A DNA stretch of 64,000 nucleotides from WHTK01 sp965197795 (GTDB lineage: Bacteria; Chloroflexota; Dehalococcoidia; DSTF01; WHTK01), in assembly GCA_965197795.1 (NCBI GenBank), contig OZ240228.1, positions 1,488,001 through 1,552,000 on the forward strand. Reading direction: 5' to 3'. The position numbers and the translations under genes are program-made. The notes beneath the pieces were generated by a model. It was not told the origin of the DNA and searched no databases. It was given only the letters and a program-made list of their open reading frames with translations. Shown one piece after another: positions 52,168 to 60,309 of this stretch (positions within the stretch are counted from its first letter, which is position 1; each line of letters begins with the position of its first letter).

Positions 52168-53572
52168 ATGCGACCAAAGGACAGGCAAGGCACCGTCATC
52201 GAACAGCTCCGGGCGCTGCTTGGGCCGGAAGGCGTCGAGGCTGGGCTGGACGAGCTGCGTCACTTCGCCGAGGACGCTCTGCGTGGTCGCGGCAGCGGTG
52301 ACGCGGCGGCAACGCCGCTGGCCGTCGCCCGCCCTGCAACGGCCGCCGAGACTGCGGCGCTCCTGAGGTTCGCCAGCGATAGCGGCGTGCCGGTGGTCCC
52401 TTACGGCGCCGGCACGGGATTGATGGGCGGGGCGCGCAGCTATCGGCCCGGCATCTTACTCGACACGGTGAGGCTGGCCTCCATCGAGCCGCAACCGGCG
52501 GACAGGCTGATCTGGGCCGGCGCCGGCGCTGTCCTGCAGGATGTCGACGCCGCGCTCGCGCCTCACGGCCTCTGCCTCGGCCACGATCCGTGGACCTTCC
52601 CGGTCGCGACGGTCGGCGGCACGCTCAGCACCAATGGCCTCGGCTACAAGGGTGGCCGCTACGGCGGCATCGGCGATCAGGCCCTCGCGCTCGAGGTCGT
52701 GCTCGCGGACGGTACCCTGTTCCGCACCCGTGCGGTGCGCCGCCACTCCGCCGGACCCAACCTGGCGTGACTCTTCATCGGCGCCGAAGGTACGCTGGGC
52801 GTGATCACCGCCGCCGCCCTACAGGCGCACCGCGTTCCGGAGGCACAGGACCTGCGCGCCTTCAACTTCGACAGCTTCGAGCAGGGCTTCAAGGCCATCG
52901 ACGAGATCGCGGCTATGGGACTGCGGCCCTCGTTGCTCGACTACGGCGAGGAGCACGCATCTCCCTGGCCTGACCTTGCGCCGCGTCAGGATGAACCGCC
53001 GCTGCTCTACCTCGGCTTCGAAGGCCTTGGCGAAGAGGTCGACTTTTCGATGCGCCGTGCGTTGGCGTTAGTCGAAGCGAACAGTGGGCGCGAGCTGCCT
53101 CGCGAGCGGGCGCAGTCCTTCTGGCAACGCCGCCACGTCGTGGCGCAGCGATTCGCTCGTGGTGAGCCGCGTGACCGCGACCGGCGCAGCCCGGACGTGG
53201 CGTACGACTATTTGCACGTTGCCGTACCGCCATCGCGGGTTCTGGCGTTCCGCGAACGCTGCCACGCCGAGACCGCGAGTGCCGGAGTGGCGCTACTGGA
53301 GTGCGGACTGTGGACCGCGCCCGACTTCTTCTCCGCCGTCTTTGCCCTCCCCGTCGAAGGTGGCGGACAGGAACGCCTCGGTGTCGTCATGGATACGCTT
53401 TTACGAACCTGCCAGGACCTCGGTGGGTCTATGGAGTACGTCCACGGCGCCGGGCGGCAGGCTGGCCCACCTCATGCCGCGCGAGCACGCCGAGGCCTTC
53501 GACGTGCTACGCCGCATCAAAGCAGCGGTGGACCCGCAGGGAATTCTCAACCCCGAGAAGCTTGGTCTCTGA
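52168..53572 (+). pseudogene. FAD-linked oxidase (GlcD/D-lactate dehydrogenase type), broken twice
   Basis: ATG at 52168. The PCMH-type FAD-binding half is clear: FASDSGVPVVPYGAGTGLMG, DRLIWAGAGAVLQDVDAALA and TVGGTLSTNGLGYKGGRYGG. At 52768-52770 an in-frame TGA falls where the family has a Gly or Arg (PNLA-stop-LFIGAEGTLG). The frame goes on to about 53455, where one extra C in GCCGGGCGGCAG moves it; skipping it gives GGRLAHLMPREHAEAFDVLR and the family end (RIKAAVDPQGILNPEKLGL) at 53572. The length is one base over 468 codons. It would have oxidised a 2-hydroxy acid such as lactate or glycolate. Confidence 0.85.
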
Positions 53573-53687
53573 GCGATCGCGATGCGATAGGTCCGTACGC
53601 ACCTAGACCTACCGTCCCACGTGACCTAATGTCTGTTCGAAGCTGCGGGGGCCCGAGTAGCCCTCCCTTCTGAATCTGGGGGTCACT

Positions 53688-54605
53688 ATGGCCGGTCTAA
53701 AGGCTCTCATTCCGCTGGACGGGACCAAACTCTCTGAAACCGCCTACGAGCTGCTGCCCTTGCTCAAGACGCTCGGCGTGGAAGACATTCGACTGGTCAG
53801 CGTCTGGGAAAGCGCGTGGGAAGAAACTGAATCGGATGGCAAGAAGCAAGCGTTTGGAGAAGCAACGGAGAAGGGCCGGGCCTATCTGCAGGCGTACCTT
53901 GCGCAACAGGCTGAGCAGGTCACCAAGGGCGGCTTCAGGGTCGAACATGAGGTACGCGTCGGCCGCGCTTCAGATGAGGTCCTGGCTGCCTGCGCCAACA
54001 TCGACCTCGTCCTGATCGCGACCCATGGACGCACCGGCGTTGCGCGTTGGTGGCTCGGCAGCGTTGCCGACCTCGTAATTCGGGAGGCTGGCTGCCCGGT
54101 GGTTGTCATCGGGCCCAACGTGAGCCAGGATCTGTCGCCGGCGGTCAAGCGCATCCTCCTGCCGCTCGACGGTTCTGCCGAAGGGGAGGAGGCCCTGCCG
54201 GTGGCGACCTGGATCGCCGGACTCACGGGCGCGGAGATCGACGTGGTGCGCTCCCTCTCGCTGACACCGGTTGCCTACGACCCCGGCACGGGGGTCTATT
54301 CCGCGGACTTGATCGATTCCATGGAGGAGGCGGTGCAGGCCTATCTCGCGGAGATCAATACCCGGCTCGAGGGCAAGAAAGTTACGACGTCGATGCGCGT
54401 CGGTAGTCCAGGAGAGGTGCTCTACCAGCATCTCGAAGAGCGGCCGGTGGACCTCGTGGTCATGACCTCCCACGGACGCTCCGGGGTCCGGCGCGCGGCC
54501 CTGGGCAGTGTCACCGATCGGCTGCTGCACGGTCCAACGCCGGTCCTCGTAATTCGTGCCGGTGAGACGGCCGGCAACCTGGTCAAGCAAGCTCGATCTG
54601 CCTAG
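53688..54605 (+). CDS. tandem universal stress protein
   Basis: 305 residues, two UspA domains in one chain. Each has the ATP-binding G-x2-G-x9-G-S pattern: THGRTGVARWWLGSVADLV in the first (residues 107-125) and SHGRSGVRRAALGSVTDRLL in the second (260-280). KALIPLDGTKLSETAYELLP and KRILLPLDGSAEGEEALPVA begin the two halves. Tandem Usp proteins bind ATP and act in stress response. ATG at 53688 follows a G-rich ribosome site. Confidence 0.93.
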   Translation: MAGLKALIPLDGTKLSETAYELLPLLKTLGVEDIRLVSVWESAWEETESDGKKQAFGEATEKGRAYLQAYLAQQAEQVTKGGFRVEHEVRVGRASDEVLAACANIDLVLIATHGRTGVARWWLGSVADLVIREAGCPVVVIGPNVSQDLSPAVKRILLPLDGSAEGEEALPVATWIAGLTGAEIDVVRSLSLTPVAYDPGTGVYSADLIDSMEEAVQAYLAEINTRLEGKKVTTSMRVGSPGEVLYQHLEERPVDLVVMTSHGRSGVRRAALGSVTDRLLHGPTPVLVIRAGETAGNLVKQARSA

Positions 54606-54737
54606 CAAAACACAACGCGGCACTGGACAGGCACGCCTGGGAATTGTGCTATCCTTTCCGGCGCAACCATAGTTGAGCCGCGCCCCCGGCAACCCAAGGC
54701 CGACTCCGACTAGGAACACTAACAGGAGGCTTTCGAG

Positions 54738-55082
54738 GTGCCGTTCACAGACAAGACATTGGTGTGCGCAGACTGCGGACAGGAGTTCACCTTCGGCGCG
54801 GACGATCAGGAGTTCTACTCGACGCGCGGCTTCAGCGATCCCAAACGCTGCCGCTCCTGTCGCGCGCAGCGCCGCAACGGGCGCGAAGGCGAGATGGGCG
54901 GTGGAGGCGGCTTCTCGCGAGGCCCACGCGTCGAACGTGAGTTGTTCGACGTTGTCTGCAGCAGTTGCGGCCAGCAGACCAAGGTCCCCTTCCAGCCGCG
55001 CGGCGACCGGCCGGTATACTGCCGCGAATGCTTCGAGCGCGTCGGCAGGCCCAGCGGAGGTGGCGGCGGCACCTACAACTAG
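54738..55082 (+). CDS. double zinc-ribbon protein (CxxC / CxxC-x17-CxxC)
   Basis: 114 residues. The first ribbon is LVCADCGQEFTFGADDQEFY ... DPKRCRSCRAQRR (zf-trcl type). A Gly-rich, basic linker follows, then a CSSC ... CREC ribbon with exactly 17 residues between the pairs (CxxC-x17-CxxC, TIGR04272 type). Small zinc-ribbon proteins of this sort bind nucleic acid or ribosomes, but the role is unknown. The GTG start has AGGAGG 10 nt upstream. An extended -10, TGTGCTATCCT, is at 54645-54655. It precedes infC. Confidence 0.85.
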   Translation: MPFTDKTLVCADCGQEFTFGADDQEFYSTRGFSDPKRCRSCRAQRRNGREGEMGGGGGFSRGPRVERELFDVVCSSCGQQTKVPFQPRGDRPVYCRECFERVGRPSGGGGGTYN

Positions 55083-55104
55083 GCGTAGTAAGGACTCTTC
55101 CGAA

Positions 55105-55140
55105 TTGACCCGCCACGACGCTGAATGCTATATTCAGCGT
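55105..55140 (+). promoter_or_regulatory. infC promoter with overlapping palindrome
   Basis: TTGACC (55105-55110) and TATATT (55129-55134) are 18 nt apart. A perfect inverted repeat, ACGCTGAAT/ATTCAGCGT with a 5-nt centre (55118-55140), covers the spacer end, the -10 and the likely start site. It could be an operator or form a 5' hairpin on the transcript. No T-run follows, so it is not a terminator of the preceding gene. Confidence 0.55.
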
Positions 55141-55172
55141 CAATCTAGGTTTGTCGATCGAGGCTGCTTGCC

Positions 55173-55745
55173 ATAGCCCGAGAACTCAGAGTCAACGACC
55201 GCATCCGAGCCCGAGAAGTCCTCGTCATAGACGGGACCGGCGAGCGGCAAGGCATTATGCCTCTGACGCAGGCGCTTGAAATGGCGCAAGAAGCCGACCT
55301 CGACCTTGTGGAAGTAGCCCCGACGGCCGTGCCGCCGGTCTGCCGCATGCTCGACTACGGCAAGTTCAAGTACGAACAAGCAAAGAAGGACCGCGAGTCG
55401 CGCAAGCTGCAACACGCGTCCGTGCTGCGTGAGATCCGCATGCGCCCCAAAATCGATACACACGACCTGCAGATGAAGGCCCGTAACGCGGAGAAGTTCC
55501 TCAAGAGCGGCGACAAGGTGAAGGTCACAGTCATGTTCCGGGGCCGCGAGATGGTCCATCCCGAGATCGGGCGCGCCATCCTCGAAAGGGTCGCCGAGCA
55601 ACTCAAGGAAGTCTCGGTCATCGAGAAGCCGCCGAACATGGAAGGAAGGTTCCTCTCCGCCATCCTGGCCCCGGGTCACACCAAGACGGCCAGGGACGAG
55701 GCCCCTACACCACAGCTCGCCGAACAGGAAACAACGAATGCCTAA
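55173..55745 (+). CDS. infC: translation initiation factor IF-3 (AUA start)
   Basis: 190 residues. It binds the 30S subunit and checks start codons. ELRVNDRIRAREVLVIDGTG begins the N-domain, QEADLDLVEVAPTAVPPVCR and MLDYGKFKYEQAKKDR lead into the linker helix, and the C-domain has VLREIRMRPKIDTHDLQMKA, FLKSGDKVKVTVMFRGREM and NMEGRFLSAILAP. No ATG/GTG/TTG lies between the upstream stop (55146) and the first conserved residue. An ATA at 55173 follows GAGG by 9 nt. E. coli infC uses AUU for self-regulation, so AUA is plausible. Its stop lies 8 nt inside rpmI. Confidence 0.93.
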   Translation: MARELRVNDRIRAREVLVIDGTGERQGIMPLTQALEMAQEADLDLVEVAPTAVPPVCRMLDYGKFKYEQAKKDRESRKLQHASVLREIRMRPKIDTHDLQMKARNAEKFLKSGDKVKVTVMFRGREMVHPEIGRAILERVAEQLKEVSVIEKPPNMEGRFLSAILAPGHTKTARDEAPTPQLAEQETTNA

Positions 55746-55941
55746 GCTCAAGACCCACAAGGGCGCCAAGCGCCGCTTTCACATCACCGGTACCGGCAGA
55801 GTAATGCACCGCAAGGGTCGCATCAGCCATCTCCGGGAGCGCAAGTCGAGGCACGCTCGCCGGCAGATCGACAAGTACGTCATGGCTGCCGACCCGATGC
55901 AGAAGCGCGTGCACCGGCTTTTGCCTTACGGCCTTCGCTGA
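55738..55941 (+). CDS. rpmI: ribosomal protein L35
   Basis: 67 residues. MPKLKTHKGAKRRFHITGTG, HRKGRISHLRERKSRHARRQ and the C-terminal VHRLLPYGLR are family features. It begins inside infC (8-nt overlap) and is followed by rplT, the standard infC-rpmI-rplT order. Confidence 0.97.
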   Translation: MPKLKTHKGAKRRFHITGTGRVMHRKGRISHLRERKSRHARRQIDKYVMAADPMQKRVHRLLPYGLR

Positions 55942-55984
55942 TACGCTAAAGGCCTCGCCGCAATGAGGCGCTGAGGAGCCACCA

Positions 55985-56341
55985 ATGAGCCGCGTAAAGA
56001 GGGGCGTCACCGCCCGCCGACGCCACAAGAAGATCATCGAGCTGGCCAGGGGTCATAAAGGACAGCGCCATCGGCTGTTCCGTCGCGCCAACGAGTCTGT
56101 CCTGCACGCGATGGATTACTCGACGCGTGACCGCTACGACCGCAAGGGCGACTTTCGCCGTCTCTGGATCATGCGGATCAACGCCGCGATCCGGCCGCAT
56201 GGCCTGTCCTACAGCCAGTTCATCCACGGCCTCAACCTCGCCGGCGTCAGCGTCGATCGGAAGGTCATGGCAGACCTCGCGGTGCGAGATGATGTCGCCT
56301 TTGGCGCACTCGCCACCAGAGCAAAAGCCGCCCTCGCTTAA
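55985..56341 (+). CDS. rplT: ribosomal protein L20
   Basis: 118 residues, usual length. MSRVKRGVTARRRHKKIIEL, ARGHKGQRHRLFRRANESVL, DRYDRKGDFRRLWIMRINAA and AAIRPHGLSYSQFIHGLNLA are clear. In other bacteria L20 represses its own operon by binding the mRNA; whether this happens here cannot be read. A terminator follows 22 nt after the stop. Confidence 0.97.
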   Translation: MSRVKRGVTARRRHKKIIELARGHKGQRHRLFRRANESVLHAMDYSTRDRYDRKGDFRRLWIMRINAAIRPHGLSYSQFIHGLNLAGVSVDRKVMADLAVRDDVAFGALATRAKAALA

Positions 56342-56362
56342 ACACTCTGCGAGAACCGAGAA

Positions 56363-56390
56363 GCCGGGCTCAGCCCGGCCTCTTTGTTTT
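56363..56390 (+). terminator. rho-independent terminator after rplT
   Basis: GCCGGGC, a TCA loop and GCCCGGC (56363-56379) form a 7-bp GC stem followed by CTCTTTGTTTT. It ends the infC-rpmI-rplT transcript. On the other strand an A-rich run precedes the same stem, so it might also slow transcripts from the opposite side. Confidence 0.8.
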
Positions 56391-56404
56391 CTGCGCCCGT
56401 CAGG

Positions 56405-56584
56405 TTACGGCAGATGAACTGATTGCGGGCTGAAGCACTCGTACCCGGTCTCGGCGTAAGCGGCGACGATCGGGCCATTAATGTCTCTGCCGGCCCGTGG
56501 TCGTGCACGAAGATCGTTGCCTCCGCTACAGCCGCATCGCCCAAGGCTTGGCATAGCGACGAGTACGGCAACGAGTTCTGGCAT
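56405..56584 (-). CDS. 59-residue protein of unknown function
   Basis: ATG at 56584 with GGAGGA upstream opens a 59-codon frame. The end, INGPIVAAYAETGYECFSPQ plus SVHLP, looks like real coding sequence, whereas the middle (residues 12-34) is Cys/Arg rich and less convincing. A second minus-strand frame over the same region holds CQALGDAAVAEATIFVHDHG, so a frame change inside the gene is possible. It lies between pheT and the rplT terminator on the pheST strand. Confidence 0.35.
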   Translation of the reverse strand: MPELVAVLVAMPSLGRCGCSGGNDLRARPRAGRDINGPIVAAYAETGYECFSPQSVHLP

Positions 56585-56718
56585 CCGCCTACGCTGTCCT
56601 CCAGGAAACGCGTACCCACGTCCAGCTTGCCGCTCGACCCGGCAGTGAAGCTGCCTCCGAAGTGCACCCCGATTCCGACGGGATTCACGCCTGTCGTCAG
56701 CGCTCGGCTCGTCGGTGG

Positions 56719-59130
56719 CTAACCCCCACGCAGCTCAGCGCCAACTTCGTGCTGCAGGCGCCGGACGATGCGTCCGCGTGCGTCCGCGACCTCTTGATCG
56801 GTCAGCGTCTTCTCAAGCGACTGAAAGTGCACCGCGTAAGCCAACGAGCGCTTGCCTTCCGGTAGCGGCGGACCCTCATAGACGTCGAACAGCTTGACCT
56901 GCGCGACTTGCGCGCTTGACGCGATCGCCTGGGTCACCTTCGCCGCCGGCACCGACGAGTCGACCAGCAACGCCAGGTCCTGGATCACTGCCGGGAAGCG
57001 TGACGTTGCCTGGTGACGCACCATGTCTTTCACCGCCGGCAACAACTTCTCGACGTCCAGCTCGAACAGGTATACCGGTCCGCTGATCTCGAACTGGGCC
57101 GCCACTTGGGGGTGCACCTGTCCCAGGACACCGGCTGGTTCGCCGTTTGAGGTGATCGCCGCCGTACGGCCACGCAGCAGGCCGTACTCCTCGGCAGCCT
57201 CGAAGCTGACCGCGGCGCCGATTCGCTCCACTGTGTCCTCCAGCAGGCCCTTTGTGTCGTAGAAGTCGATCTCATCCGTTGTCGGCTCGCCCCAGCGGCC
57301 CTGCCGCATTCCCGCGATCGCGCCAACGATCAACTCCCGCTCCTGCGGCAGGTCGCCTTGTAGCGTCATGTAGGCTCGCGCCGCCTCGAAGATCGCCACC
57401 GTGCCGCGCTCGCGGCGTAGGTTAGCCGCGACCGCCTGCAGCACGCTCGCCCGCAGCGAGGTCCGCATGACGGACTGCTCCACGTTCAGCGGATTCTGGA
57501 CTCTCAGCGGTGGATGAACCTCCAGGGCGTCCGCGGATTGAACCCACAGCAGCACATCCTGAGAGGTCAACGGATAGGTAATCACTTCTTGCAACCCGGC
57601 GGCTACGGCCGCGTCGCGCAGCCGTTCGCGCAGGTCTCGAATCGGGTCGACGTAGGGTTCAGGGATTGATCCGGCAAGCGAGAGCGATTCCAGGCGGTCA
57701 TAGCCGACGACGCGAGCCAACTCCTCGGCCACGTCGTCCGCCTGGGTCACATCCGTGCGCCAGTACGGCGCGCGCACGATGTAGCGGTCCGGCGGCACCC
57801 AGCGGCAACCGAATCCGAGATCGGTGAGCGCCGTGCGCACCTGCGTCGTGCTCAGATCGACGCCGAGGACCCGTTCGATGCGCTCCCGCGTAACCACGAC
57901 CCGCGTATCGGCGCGCTTCGCTGGGTAGGCGTCCACGATGCCTTTGGCTGCGCGGCCTCCCGTGTGATCGACCAAGAGCTTCATGGCGCGACGAATCGCG
58001 GTCGAGGCCAGCTCTGGATGCAGTCCCTTCTCAAACCGGATTGAGGCCTCCGTGCGCAGGTTCAGGGCACCGCTGGTGCGTCGCACGTTGACGGCATCGA
58101 AGTTAGCCGACTCCAGCAGGATCGTCGTCGTCCCCTCGCCTACTTCGCTCTCGGCGCCGCCCATGACGCCGGCTATCGCCACCGGCTTGTTAGCGTCGGC
58201 GATGACGGGCATCTCGGCAGTCAGCTCACGCTCCACGTTGTCGATCGTCCTGATCCGTTCGCCTTCTACGGCGCGCCGCACGATGATCTTGTTCCCACCC
58301 AACTTGCACAGGTCGAAGGCGTGCAGCGGCTGACCAGTTTCCAGCATGACGAAGTTAGTTATGTCCACAACGTTGTTGATCGGACGCATTCCGGCCGCTG
58401 TCAGGCGTTCCTGCATCCACTCCGGGGACGGACCCAGCTTGACCCGTTCGATGATGCCACCGAGATAACGGGCGCAAAGGTCCCGATCTTCGATCGTCGC
58501 CGTGGTGCGTGACGTCGCGACATTGCTGCCGGCCTCGGCATAAACGCACTCCGGGTCCCGTACCTTGACATGCGTCTGTGCCGCGACTTCCCACGCCACG
58601 CCCAGCATCGACATGTGATCCGGGCGGTTCGGCGTCACCTCAATCTCGAAGATCGTATCGCCGTAGTAGTCCTGCAGCGCTTCCCCGATGGGGGCGTCGT
58701 CCGGCAGCTCCAGGATGCCCTCGTGGCTTTCCGAGATGCCCAGCTCCTTCTCCGAAAGCACCATGCCCGCCGACTCGACACCGCGAATCTTCGACGCCTT
58801 GAGTACGGACCACTCTCCGGTGTGGCCGTCGCGTAGCCGTGTTCCGGCCTGCGCAAACGCCACCTTGAGTCCGACCACTACGTTCGGGGCGCCACAAACC
58901 ACCGTGGGCTTTGCGTCCTCTGCCACATCCACCGTGACCAGGCGCAGGCGGTCCGCGTTGGGATGCGGGTTGACCTCCAGCACCTGCGCCACGCGAACCC
59001 CTTCCCACTGATCGCGCTGCGAGATGACGCGCTCTACCTTGACGCCGCAGATGCTGAGGCGCTCCGCCAGTTCCTTGACCGGTAGAGTCAGCGGTACGTA
59101 GTCGGACAGCCATTTCAGCGAAACGAGCAT
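56719..59130 (-). CDS. pheT: phenylalanyl-tRNA synthetase beta subunit
   Basis: 803 residues. It has the EMAPII-like tRNA-binding domain (residues 40-150, VAQVLEVNPHPNADRLRLVT), the B3/B4 editing domain (PDHMSMLGVAWEVAAQ, then MRPINNVVDITNFVMLETGQ) and B5 (RIERVLGVDLSTTQVRTALT). The catalytic-like core and the C-terminal anticodon-binding FDX-ACB domain follow (SRFPAVIQDLALLVDSS, LFDVYEGPPLPEGKRSLAY). The full length agrees with the family. It follows pheS by 53 nt. Confidence 0.97.
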   Translation of the reverse strand: MLVSLKWLSDYVPLTLPVKELAERLSICGVKVERVISQRDQWEGVRVAQVLEVNPHPNADRLRLVTVDVAEDAKPTVVCGAPNVVVGLKVAFAQAGTRLRDGHTGEWSVLKASKIRGVESAGMVLSEKELGISESHEGILELPDDAPIGEALQDYYGDTIFEIEVTPNRPDHMSMLGVAWEVAAQTHVKVRDPECVYAEAGSNVATSRTTATIEDRDLCARYLGGIIERVKLGPSPEWMQERLTAAGMRPINNVVDITNFVMLETGQPLHAFDLCKLGGNKIIVRRAVEGERIRTIDNVERELTAEMPVIADANKPVAIAGVMGGAESEVGEGTTTILLESANFDAVNVRRTSGALNLRTEASIRFEKGLHPELASTAIRRAMKLLVDHTGGRAAKGIVDAYPAKRADTRVVVTRERIERVLGVDLSTTQVRTALTDLGFGCRWVPPDRYIVRAPYWRTDVTQADDVAEELARVVGYDRLESLSLAGSIPEPYVDPIRDLRERLRDAAVAAGLQEVITYPLTSQDVLLWVQSADALEVHPPLRVQNPLNVEQSVMRTSLRASVLQAVAANLRRERGTVAIFEAARAYMTLQGDLPQERELIVGAIAGMRQGRWGEPTTDEIDFYDTKGLLEDTVERIGAAVSFEAAEEYGLLRGRTAAITSNGEPAGVLGQVHPQVAAQFEISGPVYLFELDVEKLLPAVKDMVRHQATSRFPAVIQDLALLVDSSVPAAKVTQAIASSAQVAQVKLFDVYEGPPLPEGKRSLAYAVHFQSLEKTLTDQEVADARGRIVRRLQHEVGAELRGG

Positions 59131-59183
59131 GCCTTTTCGCCTGCCGGCGCCATCAATGACGCCTTGGGCGCAGGTCTCCTCTC

Positions 59184-60212
59184 CTAGAACTGGCGCAGGA
59201 AGCGCAGGTCGTTTGCGTAGAAGTGCCGGATGTCATCGATACCGTGCCGCAGCATGGCGATACGTTCGACGCCGAAGCCGGCCGCGAAGCCGGTGTAGCG
59301 GTCGGCGTCGTAACCGACGTTCTCGATAATCTCGCGGTGCACCATGCCTGCCCCGCCGATCTCGAGCCAGCCGTCGTTCCCGCAGGACCGGCAACCCTCA
59401 CCGCCGCAGAGATCACACTGGATATCCACCTCCGCGCTCGGTTCCGTGAAGGGGAAGTAGTGACAGCGGAAGCGCACGGCGCGGTCGCGCCCAAAGATCG
59501 TCTGGGCCATCTGGGTCAGCGTGCCCTTCATATGCGCCATGTTGATGCCATCGTCCACGGCCAGCAGCTCGATCTGAGAAAACATCCACTCGTGCGTCGC
59601 GTCCGTCGCCTCGTAGCGATAGACGCGACCGGGTACCGCGATGCGAATCGGCGGATCGTGCTCCTCCATGAAGCGAATCTGATTTGGCGAAGTGTGCGTC
59701 CGCAGAAGGATGCGGCCCTGGTCGGACGGGTGGTCGACCCAGAACGTGTCCTGAGTGTCGCGCGACGGATGGTGTTCGGGAATGCGCAGCGCGTCGAAGT
59801 TGTAGTGCTCCCACTCGACTTCCGGCCCCTCAACGACCTGGAACCCCATCTCGCCCAGCGACGCGAGCAGGTCGCGGACCGTCTGCGTAATCGGATGCAG
59901 TCTCCCGACAAGGCCGCGACGCCCCGGCAACGAGACGTCGATCGAGCCCGCTTCGAGAACCTCGATCGCGCTGCGCTGTAGCTCGTCGCGACGTGTCTCC
60001 AACGCCGTCTCAAGTTCGCCACGCAGCGCGTTGGCGGCCGCACCGGCTTCGCGACGAAGCTCCGGCGTCAGCTCGCTCAAGCCGCGCAGCAAAGCCGTCA
60101 CGACTCCCTGGCGGCCCATGTAGGCGCCACGCCAGGCGGCCAGATCTTCCTCCGTCGCGACGGCCGAGAGATCTGAGAGAGCGCGAGTACGAATGGCGTC
60201 AGCGTCGGCCAT
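59184..60212 (-). CDS. pheS: phenylalanyl-tRNA synthetase alpha subunit
   Basis: 342 residues from ATG at 60212 (MADADAIRTRALSDLSAVAT). After the N-terminal coiled coil come HPITQTVRDLLASLGEMGFQ, LLRTHTSPNQIRFMEEHDPP, the motif 2 region RVYRYEATDATHEWMFSQIE and motif 3 GFAAGFGVERIAMLRHGIDD. It charges tRNA-Phe with PheT. Upstream codons that lengthen the frame have no family support and are left out. Confidence 0.97.
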   Translation of the reverse strand: MADADAIRTRALSDLSAVATEEDLAAWRGAYMGRQGVVTALLRGLSELTPELRREAGAAANALRGELETALETRRDELQRSAIEVLEAGSIDVSLPGRRGLVGRLHPITQTVRDLLASLGEMGFQVVEGPEVEWEHYNFDALRIPEHHPSRDTQDTFWVDHPSDQGRILLRTHTSPNQIRFMEEHDPPIRIAVPGRVYRYEATDATHEWMFSQIELLAVDDGINMAHMKGTLTQMAQTIFGRDRAVRFRCHYFPFTEPSAEVDIQCDLCGGEGCRSCGNDGWLEIGGAGMVHREIIENVGYDADRYTGFAAGFGVERIAMLRHGIDDIRHFYANDLRFLRQF

Positions 60213-60309
60213 GGATGCTCCGTGCAGCAGTCTAAGAGTAGGGGCATTATCGGGGCGTGACCGAACTGGGTCAACGCGCTGCCGCGCTCCCGCGGTCACC
60301 GCGTGTCTT

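Noticed and set aside
36369..52770. TGA recoded as tryptophan or selenocysteine
   Set aside because: Only one of two internal TGAs falls at a likely Trp position; the other replaces Gly or Arg. TGA also ends many intact genes here (hisD, rpiB, birA). No SECIS-like hairpin is seen.
56423..56722. 99-codon plus-strand frame between rplT and pheT
   Set aside because: No family features, overlaps the end of pheT and starts without a ribosome site; minus-strand frames in the same region look more coding-like.
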